Assembly (NCBI GenBank): GCA_963082975.1
Contig: OY720350.1
Coordinates: forward strand, 17,826,910 to 17,890,909
Direction: 5' to 3'
DNA: 64,000 nucleotides
From: Labia minor
Taxonomy: Eukaryota > Arthropoda > Insecta > Dermaptera > Spongiphoridae
Shown: piece after piece, positions 1-12,030 of the stretch
Layout of the letters: each line of letters starts with the position of its first letter
Numbering within the stretch: position 1 is the first letter of the stretch
Notes under the pieces: model-generated
Seen by the model: only the letters and a program-made list of their open reading frames with translations
What the model was told of the DNA's origin: nothing
Databases searched by the model: none
Made by a program: the position numbers and the translations under genes

Positions 1-287
1 TTATTTATTAAGCCAATAGATATATTATATATTTTTATTTGTATTGTTTTTGAGCGAACCCAAAAGATTTATAGGCTAAAATTGAAATTTTTTTTATATT
101 GTTTATTTTTTGTTTCAAATTGATTTATTTGTTTGTTTATACGCATTTTGATGGTTACAGCATCATTAAAAGCTTCTCTTTTATAAATTCAAATATTAAA
201 AATATATATTAATAAATTTACTTCGTTATTTCGTGAAATTTAAATTGATTGGTATTGGATTAGACAATTATAAGAAGCGAGTGTGGC

Positions 288-505
288 TCAATTTACTTCC
301 GGTACAATTAACTATCAGTCAGATATGTAAACGATGCAATATTGAAGGGGACCCTCTCTGCCATTAATCACCTTTGATCGCCGAAGGCGACCATCAATCG
401 ATTGTGAACGCGTGAATCAACATAATCATAGTCCATCTTAAACGGATGCTGCTATCTCTATTTAAGTGGAATTCCTCGAGGGGTCTGTCTATTCAGTGAC
501 GCTAC
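288..505. other. less AT-rich single-copy island
   Basis: Unique sequence between AT-rich flanks with no long open frame. It contains a TCF/LEF-like CTTTGAT core next to a TAATCA homeodomain-like site (about 365-378) and a small hairpin CGCC-GAA-GGCG at 379-389. It could be a conserved regulatory element; only base composition and lack of repeat similarity support that here. Confidence 0.3.
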
Positions 506-642
506 CACATGTAAGATTATTATGAAATATAGATAGTAATATCAGGTAAAAAAAAATATAGAAAGACATTTATTCAATCTCTGCGATGTATCAATCAATT
601 TTTTTCGTTTATTTTTAAAATTAAAAAGAAAATATTATTAAA

Positions 643-844
643 GGGATTTTTATTAAAACACCACATATTTGCAAAATTAATTTATTTCTATAGTTAAATA
701 AATGTATAACGTTTCGACTGCTTATTCTGCAGTCGTTATCAAGTACCGTAAGCTTGTTCCGACTCAAGCGGACTGAAACATTGTATATTTATTTAACTAA
801 ATAAATAAATTACACAAATATGTGATGTTTTAATAAAAATCTCT
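643..844. mobile_element. palindromic MITE, family D copy 1
   Basis: The left end (GATTTTTATTAAAACACCAC) and the inverse of the right end match almost base for base, giving long terminal inverted repeats. The centre carries the motif CTGCTTATTCTGCAGTCGTT, shared with the copy at 17712. No coding capacity. No clear target duplication, so the superfamily is unknown. Confidence 0.7.
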
Positions 845-1102
845 AATAATTATAAATAGTACAAAAGTTTTAATAAATATTTTCGAACAATAAAATTATT
901 TTCAAAATTAATTTTTGATATGTTTTTCATTCTTTAAAAAAAAAGAAAGAAATTCAAGAAAAATATGATCGAAATTTTATAAAATTCACATATTATCAAA
1001 TTTTTTAATAAAAAATTAATAATATGACTAAATGATCGTTTTCACGTTATATAGCATTTTTATTCAATAAATTTTTAATGAAAACTAAAAGTTTTTTATT
1101 TT

Positions 1103-1712
1103 TACCGACCGACGATAGTATGAGGTATTGTATTCACACCAAATTTCACATGTGGAGATTTTTACATATCTCCACGAATCATGCATTTTCTTAACAGAAA
1201 AAAAGTTTTTTTAGCATGATGTCTGTCCGTCCTTATAGATGTGTACAGCTTGAACGGCTCAACGACTCAAAATTTAGTATACTTAGTTAATTAATTAATT
1301 TATGCATCAGTATGATGAATTGATCAACTTTTGGTGTATATCCGGAAACTGGAAGTGGTAGTATTACCGATCGACGAAAGGAAGGGAAGGGTTATTTTCA
1401 CACCAAATTTCACATGAGGACATTTTTTACATATCTGCACTTTGTATTGGTTTTATCCTCGGGAAAAATCATCTTCATTAGTTTTTTCTTAATTTAAAAT
1501 TATATGACGTCACCCAGCCCTTCATGATGTCACAACCGCGCTGGTTTATATAGGATTATAAATAAAATTAAATTAAAAATATTTATGATATACCTATATC
1601 TGTTTTTATTGCATTAATTGATATATTAAAATTATTTGAAATTGTTTCTGTAGCTGAAAATTAATTTATTTCAAACCGTCGGTCGGTTCTGTACCTCGCC
1701 ACAGGTCAACTT
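1103..1712 (+). mobile_element. family B HINE-like element, near full length
   Basis: Starts ACCGACCGACG after a T-run and ends AAACCGTCGGTCGG followed by a degenerate 3' stem-loop (CTGTA/CACAG). Family B contains two diverged direct copies of an internal block (TTCACACCAAATTTCACATG and downstream), both present here. The CCGT microsatellite is short in this copy. No open frame. Confidence 0.75.
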
Positions 1713-2624
1713 ATTTAAATTTATATTTTTCTATGTCTAGTTAATATATTTTGAAATATATGTATATTATATTATCTATTATTTATTTAAGATTTAAATT
1801 CATGGTGTGCCCTTTACTGCCAATTCAATATCATATGATTATTTATTTATTGTATTTATTGATAAAATAATATTTATAAAAGTTACCATACCATTACGTT
1901 TTGGTAATATGGCGCGATGCCGATACTCCAATTTAAATTAATGATAATAATAGTTATTATAATATTATTATAATATTAGTTACTTCTTTCTCTATTATAA
2001 TTATAATATAAAATAAAAACAAACAATCGCCTGTCATGGGATGTTTCCAAATCTTTAATAAAAATAAATATATAAAAATAAGTCATAAAGGCCTAAACTA
2101 ATACTATAGTTTAATTTAAAAAATACTAACAATTTATTGAAGATAATTTCTAAAAATTAAAATTAAAAAATAAACAAAATTTTTTTTTTTTACAATCGGT
2201 AGATTAACTACATATATATCATTCTATCACTTCAATATATCTATGAAAATTGATTATTATTATTCACTTTGATTTCAATCTCTACATTATATAATAGCAT
2301 CATATCAACCCCCATCAGAATTCGTACTGCAACATTTTGAATAGATCCTCACCCTCTCTCCACACCATAGAGGCATAGAGAATCTATCTACTGTAAATAT
2401 ATTTACCTACTTGTACTATCCATCGAGATAATATATATTACGTCTATCTCTATTAGGCTAAAAGCTTTAGGCTATTGAATATTATTTTAAATGAGTCCCT
2501 CGTGTTACAGTAATTAGCCAAATCAAATATAGTTATGGATAATTAGTTAAGAATTTAAAGCGTAATCATCGACGGATTTTCGATAGGGAGATTATTCTAG
2601 TATACTATCAAATTGAAAATATAC

Positions 2625-2664
<40 letters not shown>

Positions 2665-3900
2665 TTAATGAATTTTAATATTATTATGATGATGATTATT
2701 ACAAAAGAATGATTTTGTGAGATTAATAATACTTTATATAATAAAGTTAAAATATATATACATTTATTGGAAATTTTATGTTTGAATGAATTAATTGCTT
2801 TTAATACACATAAATAGGTAGAGAATTTATTTTATTATTATGCAATTATTATGATTGATATCTAATATAGAATGGAATATTTGAAAATTGAATTTGAATA
2901 TGAATTTATTTATTGCTAGCTCTATACAAAAAAACAAAACGAATTATAAACCAAACGTAAATTAAATAATTAAAAAAATTGTATTTATTCGTTTTTTTTG
3001 TGAAAATTAAAAGGAACATTTTTTAACTCTGATATTTTAAGCACATACTGCCACTATTAAACCAACTACTATATAATAATATATAGGACTATTGACACCA
3101 GAGACAATTTAGGGGAGTGGTTTCATACAATTTGTTTGTATTTGTTTTATTTGAATTAAATATAACGCAGGTAACAAACGAAATTTTTAAATGTCATACT
3201 TTGCGTAATATAAATTTTTATACCTTATATTTTATCGTTGAGTAAAATTAAATTTATTCAATAATTAAATTTTAATTAAATTAATTAAGTAAAGTGTTAA
3301 ATAAAGTAAAGCGTTAATGGGTTAAATTATCATTTACAAAATATTAACAGTAACTAAAAATCAATCAAGAGTTCCTGCTTGAGGAGAATTATTTTTTTAT
3401 TCTTTAAAATTTAAATTATAGAATTTGTTTTTAATTTTTTTTTTTTGTCTTTTTATATCTAATAATTTTAATTAAATAAAATTTAATTCTATTAAATATC
3501 ACTGATTGGGTTTTGTTCTCCTAGGTGTCACCACTTAACAAATATCCTATATCAACAATGAATTAAATAATAATTAATTTTGATCGAATGATTTTTATTA
3601 ATGATTATTAAATTATTGTATTGTCATTCAAAACAATCGTGTAACAATAGATGTTTATACAAATCTAGTATCTAAAGATTTAGATGGACATTAAATAATA
3701 TCTTAAAAATATTTATTATACCATAATTTCATTTCTAGTTAAATGAAAATATTGCTATAATAAATATTATAAAAGGAGACCTAACTTAAATTTAATAAAT
3801 AAATTTGTAGTTCATATAAAGTGTAAGTGTGCACGTAAATAAATTTATTTTATTATTTTTTTATTATTCGAATTAAATATATAATTCCATTATCCATTTT
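1713..3900. other. AT-rich stretch, no gene seen
   Basis: Very AT-rich with poly-A/T runs and an (AT)n microsatellite at 2633-2659. A slightly less AT-rich patch lies at about 2280-2480. No frame of 60 codons and no recognisable repeat family. Confidence 0.6.
2633..2659. repeat. (AT)n microsatellite
   Basis: Uninterrupted alternating A and T. Confidence 0.9.
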
Positions 3901-4327
3901 TACTATCTCGCCAGAGATAGTATTGTAATCACGAAAATTTTGATGTTGAGATTTTGATATTTTGAATCGTTTTGGACGTTCCTGAATCATTTTCACTAAG
4001 GCTGAGAAAAGTGTCTGTCTCTCTCTCTCTCTCTCTCTGTGTGTGTATGTGTATGTAGACAAGATTACGCAAAAACGGTTTGAACTAGAATCATGAAATT
4101 TGGTAGATGGGCATTATTCAAAATTCGTAGTTTAATTAATTTTTTAATACTGCAAATCTCACGCGCCAACACGTGCCATGGTGCCATCAATAAAAAGCCA
4201 AACATGCGCTGGTTTAATATTTATTATTTATAATTTATAATTAATTAAATTTAATTTAAATATAATATATTATGTTATTTAATCCAATTCAAATTGCGAG
4301 ATAGTCGAGTGGAGACACTCCAGCTTA
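3901..4327 (+). mobile_element. family A HINE-like element, internally deleted copy (A1a)
   Basis: Has both family A ends: the 5' hairpin ACTATCTC-GCCA-GAGATAGT and the 3' end GCGAGATAGTC plus stem-loop GAGTG-GAGA-CACTC. The microsatellite is here CT then GT repeats (about 4017-4056). Middle sequence is missing between about 4130 and 4140 compared with the copy at 59229. Its 3' end runs straight into a second, 5'-truncated copy. Confidence 0.85.
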
Positions 4328-4652
4328 TTTTTCCTCTAAAGTGACCGTAAAAATAAAGATATATGTTTGATAATTTTTCACATGATTAATAATTGTATAA
4401 AACTGCTATATATAGAATTTCAGCTTGATTGAATCGCTGAACTTACCAGAATTAATTATTTAACACTGCAAATCTCACGCGCCAACACGTGACATGGTGC
4501 CATCAACAAAGAGCCAAACATGCGCTGGTTTAATAAATATTATTTATTAATTTTAATTTATAATTTATAATTAATTTAATTTAATTTAAATATAATATAT
4601 TATGTTATTTAATCCAATTCAAATTGCGAGATAGTCGAGTGGAGACACTCTA
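4328..4652 (+). mobile_element. family A, 5'-truncated second unit (A1b)
   Basis: Begins at the internal T-run TTTTCCTCTAAAGTGACC of family A, immediately after the 3' end of A1a, and runs to an intact 3' stem-loop ending at 4650. The same kind of junction occurs in family B at 20133/20134. Confidence 0.85.
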
Positions 4653-4739
4653 GTATATATATTCTCTTATTTTACTAAAATAAATAAAAATAATTTTAAA
4701 ACAATTGGATGTTCAAAAAAGTAGCAAATACTATCTAAT

Positions 4740-5345
4740 CACTTTTAATTGTAAAAAATGGTGACATTCACAAGCGATTTCTCTGTTAACGATTCATTTG
4801 CTGGTATTAATTTTCTATTCCCAAGACAATAAGGCATATAAAATAGACAGACACCTGTGAAAAATTGTAGTCATCAATTTAATTCCCGTTTAATCATCGC
4901 ATCGTTAAAACGAAAAATGAATTAAAACACGCAAGCTTTGCCTGAATGGTTTACTGGATGGGTGGCGGATCGGAAAATAGGAGTCGATCACCCACCCAGA
5001 TTCGGGAGGTGTGTAATTGAAAAGGCTGCTCTCTCCTGGCCTTGTGTGTAATACTAGTGCTGAGAGAAAGGTTTTAATCGGAGTCGATAAATCCACATTG
5101 GAAGGGGCGGCGGAGGGGGTTAATTCGTCCCCGATGACAGGGTGGGTATGTGTCGTTATGCGAAGCCATTACTTGCAGCCCAAGTGCGGCTGGGTATAGC
5201 CCGGTGTCAATCAACTGTGAACATTGCTACGATCCACACTGTGCATTCATTAAAATTGAAAATCTACCCACACCCTCCCTTCATCCCTGTTCCACCTCAC
5301 CCCGGACACCCTCTTCAACTGACCGGGTGAAAAAGTGCGTGGATT
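4740..5345. other. less AT-rich single-copy island
   Basis: One of the largest such stretches. Three or four overlapping small frames (about 60-65 codons) occur on both strands, as expected by chance in less AT-rich DNA. None has a recognisable domain. A pyrimidine-rich run lies at about 5263-5320. Confidence 0.4.
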
Positions 5346-6110
5346 AAAGTGAACAAAACTGAATTAAATAGCATTTTTTTTTTATATCGCTAGTAAATTA
5401 ATATTATTATTGTTTTTTTATGCAAAAATTGAAAAAAATAAAAAAAAATATAGAGAAATCTAATAATAACAATACGTTTGAATTTTTTTAATGGATTTTA
5501 TTCAATTGAAAAAATATTTTACTTATTTATTATTATTTTTTTTTATTTGCTTGTTTTTTAATTTACAAATAGTAATTATGTTATATTTATTTTATATATT
5601 TATTTATTTAGTGACCTGAAAAAATGCACGTTGAATCCGATTAAGTTAAAAAAAACATCAGATTATTTAAAACATGTCTATTCAATTTGTACATTATTTC
5701 TTTTATAATCGCCTACGTAATATATGATTTTCATTTTGTATTATATATAATCTCCTTGTCCTAATTCATAAAATATTCAATTAGATAAAAAAGTTTATTT
5801 TTATTTTATTTAAATTTATAATATATAAAAAAATATAAATAATATATTTTTTCTTTTGTATTCTTTTTTATACTTAAGGCAATATAAATCTATAATAATA
5901 TGATAATATCTATTATTTATAAATATATTTCTTAAAAATAATTGAATGAGAGAGAATTCTTAAAGAACAAACAATGAATACCTCTCGTTTTTAAAATTCT
6001 TATATTTTGCTAGGCATATAATTATACAATTTTTTTTATTCTCTAGAGCTAGATTATCAAAAATATGGAAGATGTGTCTAATCGTTAGGTTGAACACTTT
6101 TTCAAATTTT
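5346..6110. other. AT-rich stretch, no gene seen
   Basis: Homopolymer-rich A/T sequence without a long frame, inverted repeat or known family. Confidence 0.6.
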
Positions 6111-6392
6111 TACTATCTCGCCGATAGTTTTTTCTCATTATTAAAAATTGTATAAAACTGCTATATATAGAATTTTAGCTTGATTGAATTGCTGAAAGTA
6201 CCAGAATTAATTTTTTAACACTGCAAATCACGCGCCAACACGTGACGTGGTGCCATCAACAAAGAGCCAAACATGCGCTGGTTTAATATTTATTATTTAT
6301 AATTTATAATTAATTAAATTTAATTTAAATATAATATATTATGTTATTTAATCCAATTCAAATTGTGAGATAGTCGAGTGGAGACACTACAG
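6111..6392 (+). mobile_element. family A, internally deleted copy (A2)
   Basis: The 5' start TACTATCTCGCC is joined after about 20 bases directly to the 3' half (AAAAATTGTATAAAACTGCT onward). The microsatellite and middle are lost. The 3' hairpin is kept except for its outermost base pair. Confidence 0.85.
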
Positions 6393-7134
6393 ATTTTTTT
6401 TTACTCCTTGGAATGCTTTTTTCTTATTTTTTTAATTTTATTTATTTAATTTTTTTATTAAATAAAAATATTACCTTTATAATCTAAATGCTGTCTATGT
6501 TAATTCCCGTTATTTAAGAAAAGCAAGTTATAACATAATTGATAAGTGAACGGTGAACGGTTTCAAAAGAACGAGTCTTCAAAAAAGAACCACTGTGTTG
6601 ATCTCTAGTTCTTATTAGTTATTTAGTAATATTTTAATTAAAGTCTTTTCCGATTATTTTTTGCAAATTTTACTTTTGATTTGTATTCTTAAGTTTTTAT
6701 TTTAATTATTATTCAATTTTTTAAATAATATTTTTTAAAATATTTAATAAGTGTTTAATTATGATTTTAAAATTTTAAACTATATAATTTCTCTTATTTT
6801 TCTGATTTTTTTAATTGTCAATAAATATTAATGCTTTCTGATTTAGTAAACATATATAATGGAGTGTTAAATAATTACTCGTATATTAATTTTATAGTTT
6901 ATTTATTGATTTCAAGCAATTTATTAATTACATTAATTTCATTTGTATTGAATAAATGAAAGTTAATGGCACATGTGCTCTTGCTATAGATTTATTTAAA
7001 TCCCTTTTAATTATTCAAAAACATCTATTGATATTTTATAAAGTAATGTTTATTTTTTTAACCTATTTATTAATAAATCACAATAGATTTGTAAATATTT
7101 CTAAATACGTTAAGGGATGGGTGAATACTTTTCA
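6393..7134. other. AT-rich stretch, no gene seen
   Basis: No repeat family seen. The 64-codon frame at 6956-7150 is low-complexity Ile/Leu/Phe-rich sequence of the sort AT-rich DNA gives by chance. Confidence 0.6.
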
Positions 7135-7500
7135 GTTCGTTGGTTCTTAGTCATCGTTGAGTTGACCAGCATGTCCCCCTAAAAGAGGATCCCAAAGCGA
7201 GGGTAGCCGATGACAGGCAGGACATCAGTGCACGTGTGAATAAACTTGTGCCTCAGAGTGTCATGGCGTGAGCTGACTAACCCTTAATGCACCCTTCGGA
7301 TTCCCTCCATCTCCATCAGGAATCCTCCACCCCCGCATTTCTATTCATTTCTCCTCTGGAACAATTTGACTGGAAAATCGGCCTTTGTCTCTCTCTTTAC
7401 AGTCTCGATAAAGAAATTATACCTATTAATTAAAGGTAGGGCTTTGAAGCCATTAACCAGATGAGATCTGTCTCCTTTGGTGAATGTAATTAATATCCAA
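7135..7500. other. less AT-rich single-copy island
   Basis: Unique, no long frame. Contains TGACAG (TALE-homeodomain-like) near 7211 and a CACGTG E-box near 7232. Confidence 0.3.
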
Positions 7501-7795
7501 ATAGCAATTACATACAAATAATGTCAACTTCCAAAAAAAAGAAAAAATTTTAAATTTAAACGAATTCTTTAAACTCTTCATTAACATGTTTACTTATTTC
7601 TCAATTAATAATTATTTAAGAAATTTTTAAACTCATTTTGGATAAATATGTGATTTTTAATAAATAAGAAAAACAAATATCTAAATTTCAAACCTCTATA
7701 AATTCAAATCTTTTAAAATTAAAGAATATTTTATTAATTAACATGAAACGTGAAGAAAAGGCTCTCATTTTGATATGAATATATTATAAATTATA

Positions 7796-8072
7796 GGAGG
7801 CAGCTTGCCAAGCGTGTAGCATAGCAATTTTCTACACAAGAAGTTGGCGTTCGATTCCAACTAAGAACAAATTTTTCTAATAAAATTAAATTTAACATCA
7901 GCTGCCTCCGGCTCCAGGAACTGTCAGTTCCTGGTTCTATACATGCGGAAGGCAACGGGAAACCACCGCATTAACAACAACAGAAAAATTATCATGGCTA
8001 GGCACCTTCTAAGGCTATCCTAGCAATGATAATAGCCAAACTCCGAAAGGGAGACGGCACCTTAAGAAGAAG
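7796..8072 (+). mobile_element. tRNA-derived SINE, family C copy 1
   Basis: The head holds an RNA polymerase III B-box-like sequence, GTTCGATTCC (about 7849-7858). A conserved body follows (GCAACGGGAAACCACCGC near 7953), then an AAGAAGAAG 3' tail. It is flanked by 15-bp target-site duplications, ATATTATAAATTATA (7781-7795) and ATATTATGAATTATA (8073-8087), with one mismatch. This shows LINE-driven insertion. The second copy is at 11086. The body sequence may be a known SINE core domain; I cannot name it with certainty. Confidence 0.85.
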
Positions 8073-8384
8073 ATATTATGAATTATATTTAGGATTTCCT
8101 TATAAATTTACTATATCGTATATTTAAATTATAATTTTATTTAATTATATATTATTTTAAAGATTAATTATTATAATTATATTCTATATTTTATCAAAGT
8201 TACTTTATGATTAAAATTATAATATAATTTTTATTAAAATATATACTAATCTAAGTATTTTCTATAAATTTACTATATAGTTTTTTTTATATTTCAAACC
8301 ACATAATCGATTAAATATTTTCTATAAACGGGATGATAACAAATAATTCGATCACTTTTCTTCATTAACTTTCACTTTATAGGT

Positions 8385-8605
8385 TTGTTAAAATTCCAAT
8401 TGAGGGTACTATTAATGATAGCGAAATAAGGGCGCTAATAAATAATATGATGTCGGCTATTCGATTAAAAGAAAACCCATCTACCCCTCGAAAACATGGA
8501 ACTCGATATTCGTCGAGGCGTCATTTTCATCAAGCAAGGGACCGAGACACAAACCATCTATTGGAGGGATTAATGGCGATTTAATTTCACTTCCCATCGC
8601 ATTTA
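8385..8605. other. less AT-rich single-copy island
   Basis: Unique sequence with CTCGA motifs in opposite orientation (near 8485 and 8513). No long frame. Confidence 0.25.
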
Positions 8606-9059
8606 GTAAAAGAAGCATTTTTTTTTTTTGATAATTATTTTATGATTAATGATTAATTATTATTAATGTTATTATAATTTTAAGACTAATGAAATGATTA
8701 CAATTACAAAAACCTTTAAAATTCTATTATAAAGGAAACAATTATGTTAACTAATAAAAATTTTAAAAATATTTTTAAAATCTAATAGAATAGTTACTCC
8801 TGTTTGTTCATACAAAGTAATTAATGAAAAAAATATTATTCTTAATTCTTATATTACAAAATTAAATTAAAAGTACTTTAAATGTAAAAAAACAACCTGT
8901 CATTAACTCTTTCAACTTTGCATTTAAAATCAATATTTTGACATATTTATTAAGAAAAATATATTAGTAATTATAATATTCATTTTTATATCTTTAACCA
9001 AACAGTTTCTAATGTTGACATTTTGGCTATTAAATCGAAAAAAGATTTCTAAGGTTTTT

Positions 9060-9200
9060 GAGAGAATAGGTATTGTAATAGAAAATGTAGGAAGGGATGT
9101 TAGAGATAAGAATAGGAGTTGGATGGGAGTTGCTCAGGATAGGGAAATTTGGAGAAATGTGGTTGCTACGGCTAAGAACTACTACGAGTTCTGTAGAACC
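9060..9200 (+). pseudogene. LINE reverse-transcriptase 3' terminal fragment
   Basis: The frame reads ENVGRDVRDKNRSWMGVAQD then REIWRNVVATAKN. This is the extreme C-terminus of the endonuclease/reverse-transcriptase polyprotein of a non-LTR element widespread in arthropods. The fragment at 25139-26035 is from the same family. Everything upstream is missing, as expected for 5' truncation, though no target duplication was identified. The clade (RTE-, Jockey- or CR1-like) is not settled. Confidence 0.7.
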
Positions 9201-9318
9201 ATAGAGATAGAAAGATAGAAAGGTATTGTAATCTCGATTCACTATCGGTATGGGTTTTTTCTCAGATCTCAACGTTTCAAGTTATTCTCATTAAAATAAA
9301 AGTGGTTTTCCCGTTAAC

Positions 9319-9357
<39 letters not shown>
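9319..9357. repeat. compound (AT)n(GT)n microsatellite
   Basis: About eleven AT units followed by about eight GT units. Confidence 0.9.
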
Positions 9358-9590
9358 ACTATGGGAAAATTTGGTAAACGAAAACAGTAAAACTGATTAA
9401 AACCAAATTTTACATTAAATTGTCATTTCATTACTAAAGACCTGCCTATATTTTTGCTTAAATACATTCATAAATAAATATAACAATAATAATAACAAAT
9501 ATAGAAAAGTTTACATAAAACAATTTATAGAGTATTTTATTTTATTTACCATGATTAACCAAGGCACACTCCGCCATTTTAAATAAACCC

Positions 9591-9692
9591 CATTGAAAAT
9601 GGCACTGTATGGCCGCCGAAATGTCGATATCTAAATCTCACAATTAAATGTAGAAATAATCTGGAAATAATTGCTCATAATAGATATATATT
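9591..9692. mobile_element. family G MITE, partial copy
   Basis: Matches the right half of the palindromic MITE at 28681-28877: ATTGAAAATGGCAC, CCGAAATGTCGA, then TGGAAATAATT. The left half is absent or too diverged to see. Confidence 0.55.
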
Positions 9693-9727
9693 TAGATGTT
9701 TTGTAAAATATTTGACATTGTGTTTTT

Positions 9728-10313
9728 TACCGACCGACAATAGTAAGGGAGGTATTGTTTTCACACCAATTTTCACATGTGGAGATTTTTACATATCTCC
9801 ACGAATCATGCATTTTGTTAACGGAAAAAAGTATTTTTAGCATGATGTCTGTTCGTCCGTCCTTCTGTCCGACACAACGGATTTTGATCAAATTCGGTTG
9901 TATATTTACTTAATGCATCAATATGATGAATTGATCTTTGGGTGTACATCCGGAAACCGGAAGTGGTAGTATTATCGATCAACGATAGAAAGGGAAGGGT
10001 TATTTTCACACCAATTTTCACATGAGGAGATTTTTTTACATATCTCCACGAATCATGGACTTTGCATTGGCTTTATCCTCAGGCAAAATCATCTTCATTG
10101 GTTTTTTCTTAATTTAAAATTATATGACGTCACAGCCAGCGCCTCCTTATATATTATAAATAAAATAAAATATAAAATATTTATGTTATATCCATATCTG
10201 TTTTTTATTGCATTAATAGATATATTAAAATTATTTGAAATTGTTTCTGTAGCTGGAAATTAATTTATTTCAAACCGTCGGTCTGTTCTGTGCCTGGCCA
10301 CATGTCAACTTAT
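9728..10313 (+). mobile_element. family B HINE-like element, full length
   Basis: Starts TACCGACCGAC after a T-run and carries a short GTCCGTCC region. Both internal direct blocks are present (TTCACACCAATTTTCACATG at about 9761 and 10003). Ends AAACCGTCGGTC and CTGTG-CCTGGC-CACAT, one mismatch from the hairpin consensus. The minus-strand 67-codon frame here is a by-product of the repeat. Confidence 0.85.
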
Positions 10314-10529
10314 TTTCATTTATTATTCTAAACTCTGATGCTTACGGATGTTTAAAATAATAAAAATAATGAATTATCAATGTCTAAATTATTAAATATA
10401 TAATTGATAAATATATATTCAGACTCTTTCTTAAAAAAAACTGTGTATAATTTTCAAATTTCAACTATGTTCAATTGAATTAAGTTGTCTGTTGTATCAA
10501 GCATTATATTATAAATTTATTGCCTTTAT

Positions 10530-10880
10530 TTTCACGTAAATGACCTTATTTTGTGACAGGGTGGAATATAATTAAGAGTGATGTGACAAAGAATAGTGAA
10601 AATGTGCCAAACCACCCCTCACACTGATCATTGGACTTCAGTAAGGATTTAAATCGTACTAAATTTGATTTAGCCCTTTCGAAAGTCGACTGGCCTGTTT
10701 GGCCAAATGACCCGGAAGGGCTTTGTCCAACCCTTGCTATAATTTAATAATCGGGATGACCTGTCCGAATAGGAGCAATGTCGCATGCTAATGGCTTCTC
10801 AATGGTGGAACCCCTTCAGGAGGAACTATGACGATACAATTCCGATTAAAGTGGTATTGGACCGCTCGTTCGAAATTTAA
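10530..10880. other. less AT-rich single-copy island
   Basis: Unique, no long frame. Contains the 10-bp palindrome TTTGGCCAAA at 10698-10707. Confidence 0.3.
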
Positions 10881-11085
10881 TTACATATTATTTAAGGGGA
10901 TTCCTTTCTATGATAATATATCAACAAATGAAATAATAATCTTCTTTTTTTAATATGGATACTCTTTGATGAATCATTAAACTCGTTCTTTATAAACAAT
11001 TGAAGACTTCTATCATATTTATTATAAAATATTAAATCTTTAGCACTTTAATCCAATTAATATATATATATATTCATGTAAATAT

Positions 11086-11364
11086 GAGGCAGCTGGCGGA
11101 GAGTGTAGCGTTGCAATTTTCTAAACAACAAGTCGCCTTTCGATTCCAACTAAGAACAAATTTTTCTAATAAAATTTAATTTAACATCAGCTGCTTCCGG
11201 CTACAGGAACTGAAAGTTCCTGGTTCTTTACATGAGAAAGGCAACGGGAAACCACCGCATTAACATATTCCCAAGAAAAATCTTAATGGCTGGGCAGCTT
11301 CTAAGGCTATCCTAGTTATGATGATAGTCAAATTCCGAAAGGGAGACGGCACCTTAAGAAGAAG
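11086..11364 (+). mobile_element. tRNA-derived SINE, family C copy 2
   Basis: Same layout as the copy at 7796: a B-box-like TTCGATTCC, the GCAACGGGAAACCACCGC body and an AAGAAGAAG tail. The target duplication ATATTCATGTAA is seen at 11070-11081 and again at 11365-11376. The two copies differ at many positions, so both are old. Confidence 0.85.
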
Positions 11365-11589
11365 ATATTCATGTAACATTTTTCATTATTAATATCATAA
11401 TATATAATATTCGTAATTAATTAGTATAGTAAAATAAAATATTTTATAAATATTATAAATAAATTAAATTAATATTTAAAATTTAAATTTATTCTATTTT
11501 TATGAACGACCAAAAATTATTATTTTTGAATTATTATTTGTTTATTCTATTGTATTATTTTTTTTAAAATCACTTTCATAATTGACTAG

Positions 11590-12030
11590 TTATGTTAGTG
11601 ATTGGTTTGTAGAATAGCAAATTTGAACGGAAGTTTGACCAACTGAAGTGAAATTAGGAATTAGGGTTAATTGTGTCTTTAGGGTTATAGAAAGACCCCC
11701 TTTTCCCTTAAGTAATTGGCAAGCGGTCGCTGCGGGGAACCCGAAACTTCAGAACAGGGGTAGTTCAATCGTCACCCCATACTCACTGTACTTTTTGGGG
11801 AACTTTTGACAGAGATGTGCTTGACAATATCAACAGGCCCCGAAGGCGTATGTGCATACATCCATCCATGCACGCGGATGGATTGCATTTATCCAAAGGG
11901 CTGGAAGATGCTCACAACACACGTGACCTCATTTTCTACACGCAAAATCAAAAACAAATATTCCTTCCTAGATGAAAGCGTATTTTTGGGGGGGGGGGGG
12001 GTGATATCTTTCCAATTGACTTGACTCTAT
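11590..12030. other. less AT-rich single-copy island with poly-G run
   Basis: Unique sequence. It has an inverted repeat TCCATCC-atgcacgc-GGATGGA at 11861-11882 and a run of 14 G at 11988-12001. A 72-codon frame at 11806-12024 ends in the Gly codons of the poly-G run and has no recognisable domain. Confidence 0.35.
11988..12001. repeat. poly-G run (14 G)
   Basis: Rare in such AT-rich DNA. It may be polymorphic or an assembly weak point. Confidence 0.85.

Noticed and set aside
7796-7870. tRNA gene
   Set aside because: The B box is present, but the sequence belongs to a 277-bp repeated element with target duplications, so it is a SINE head.
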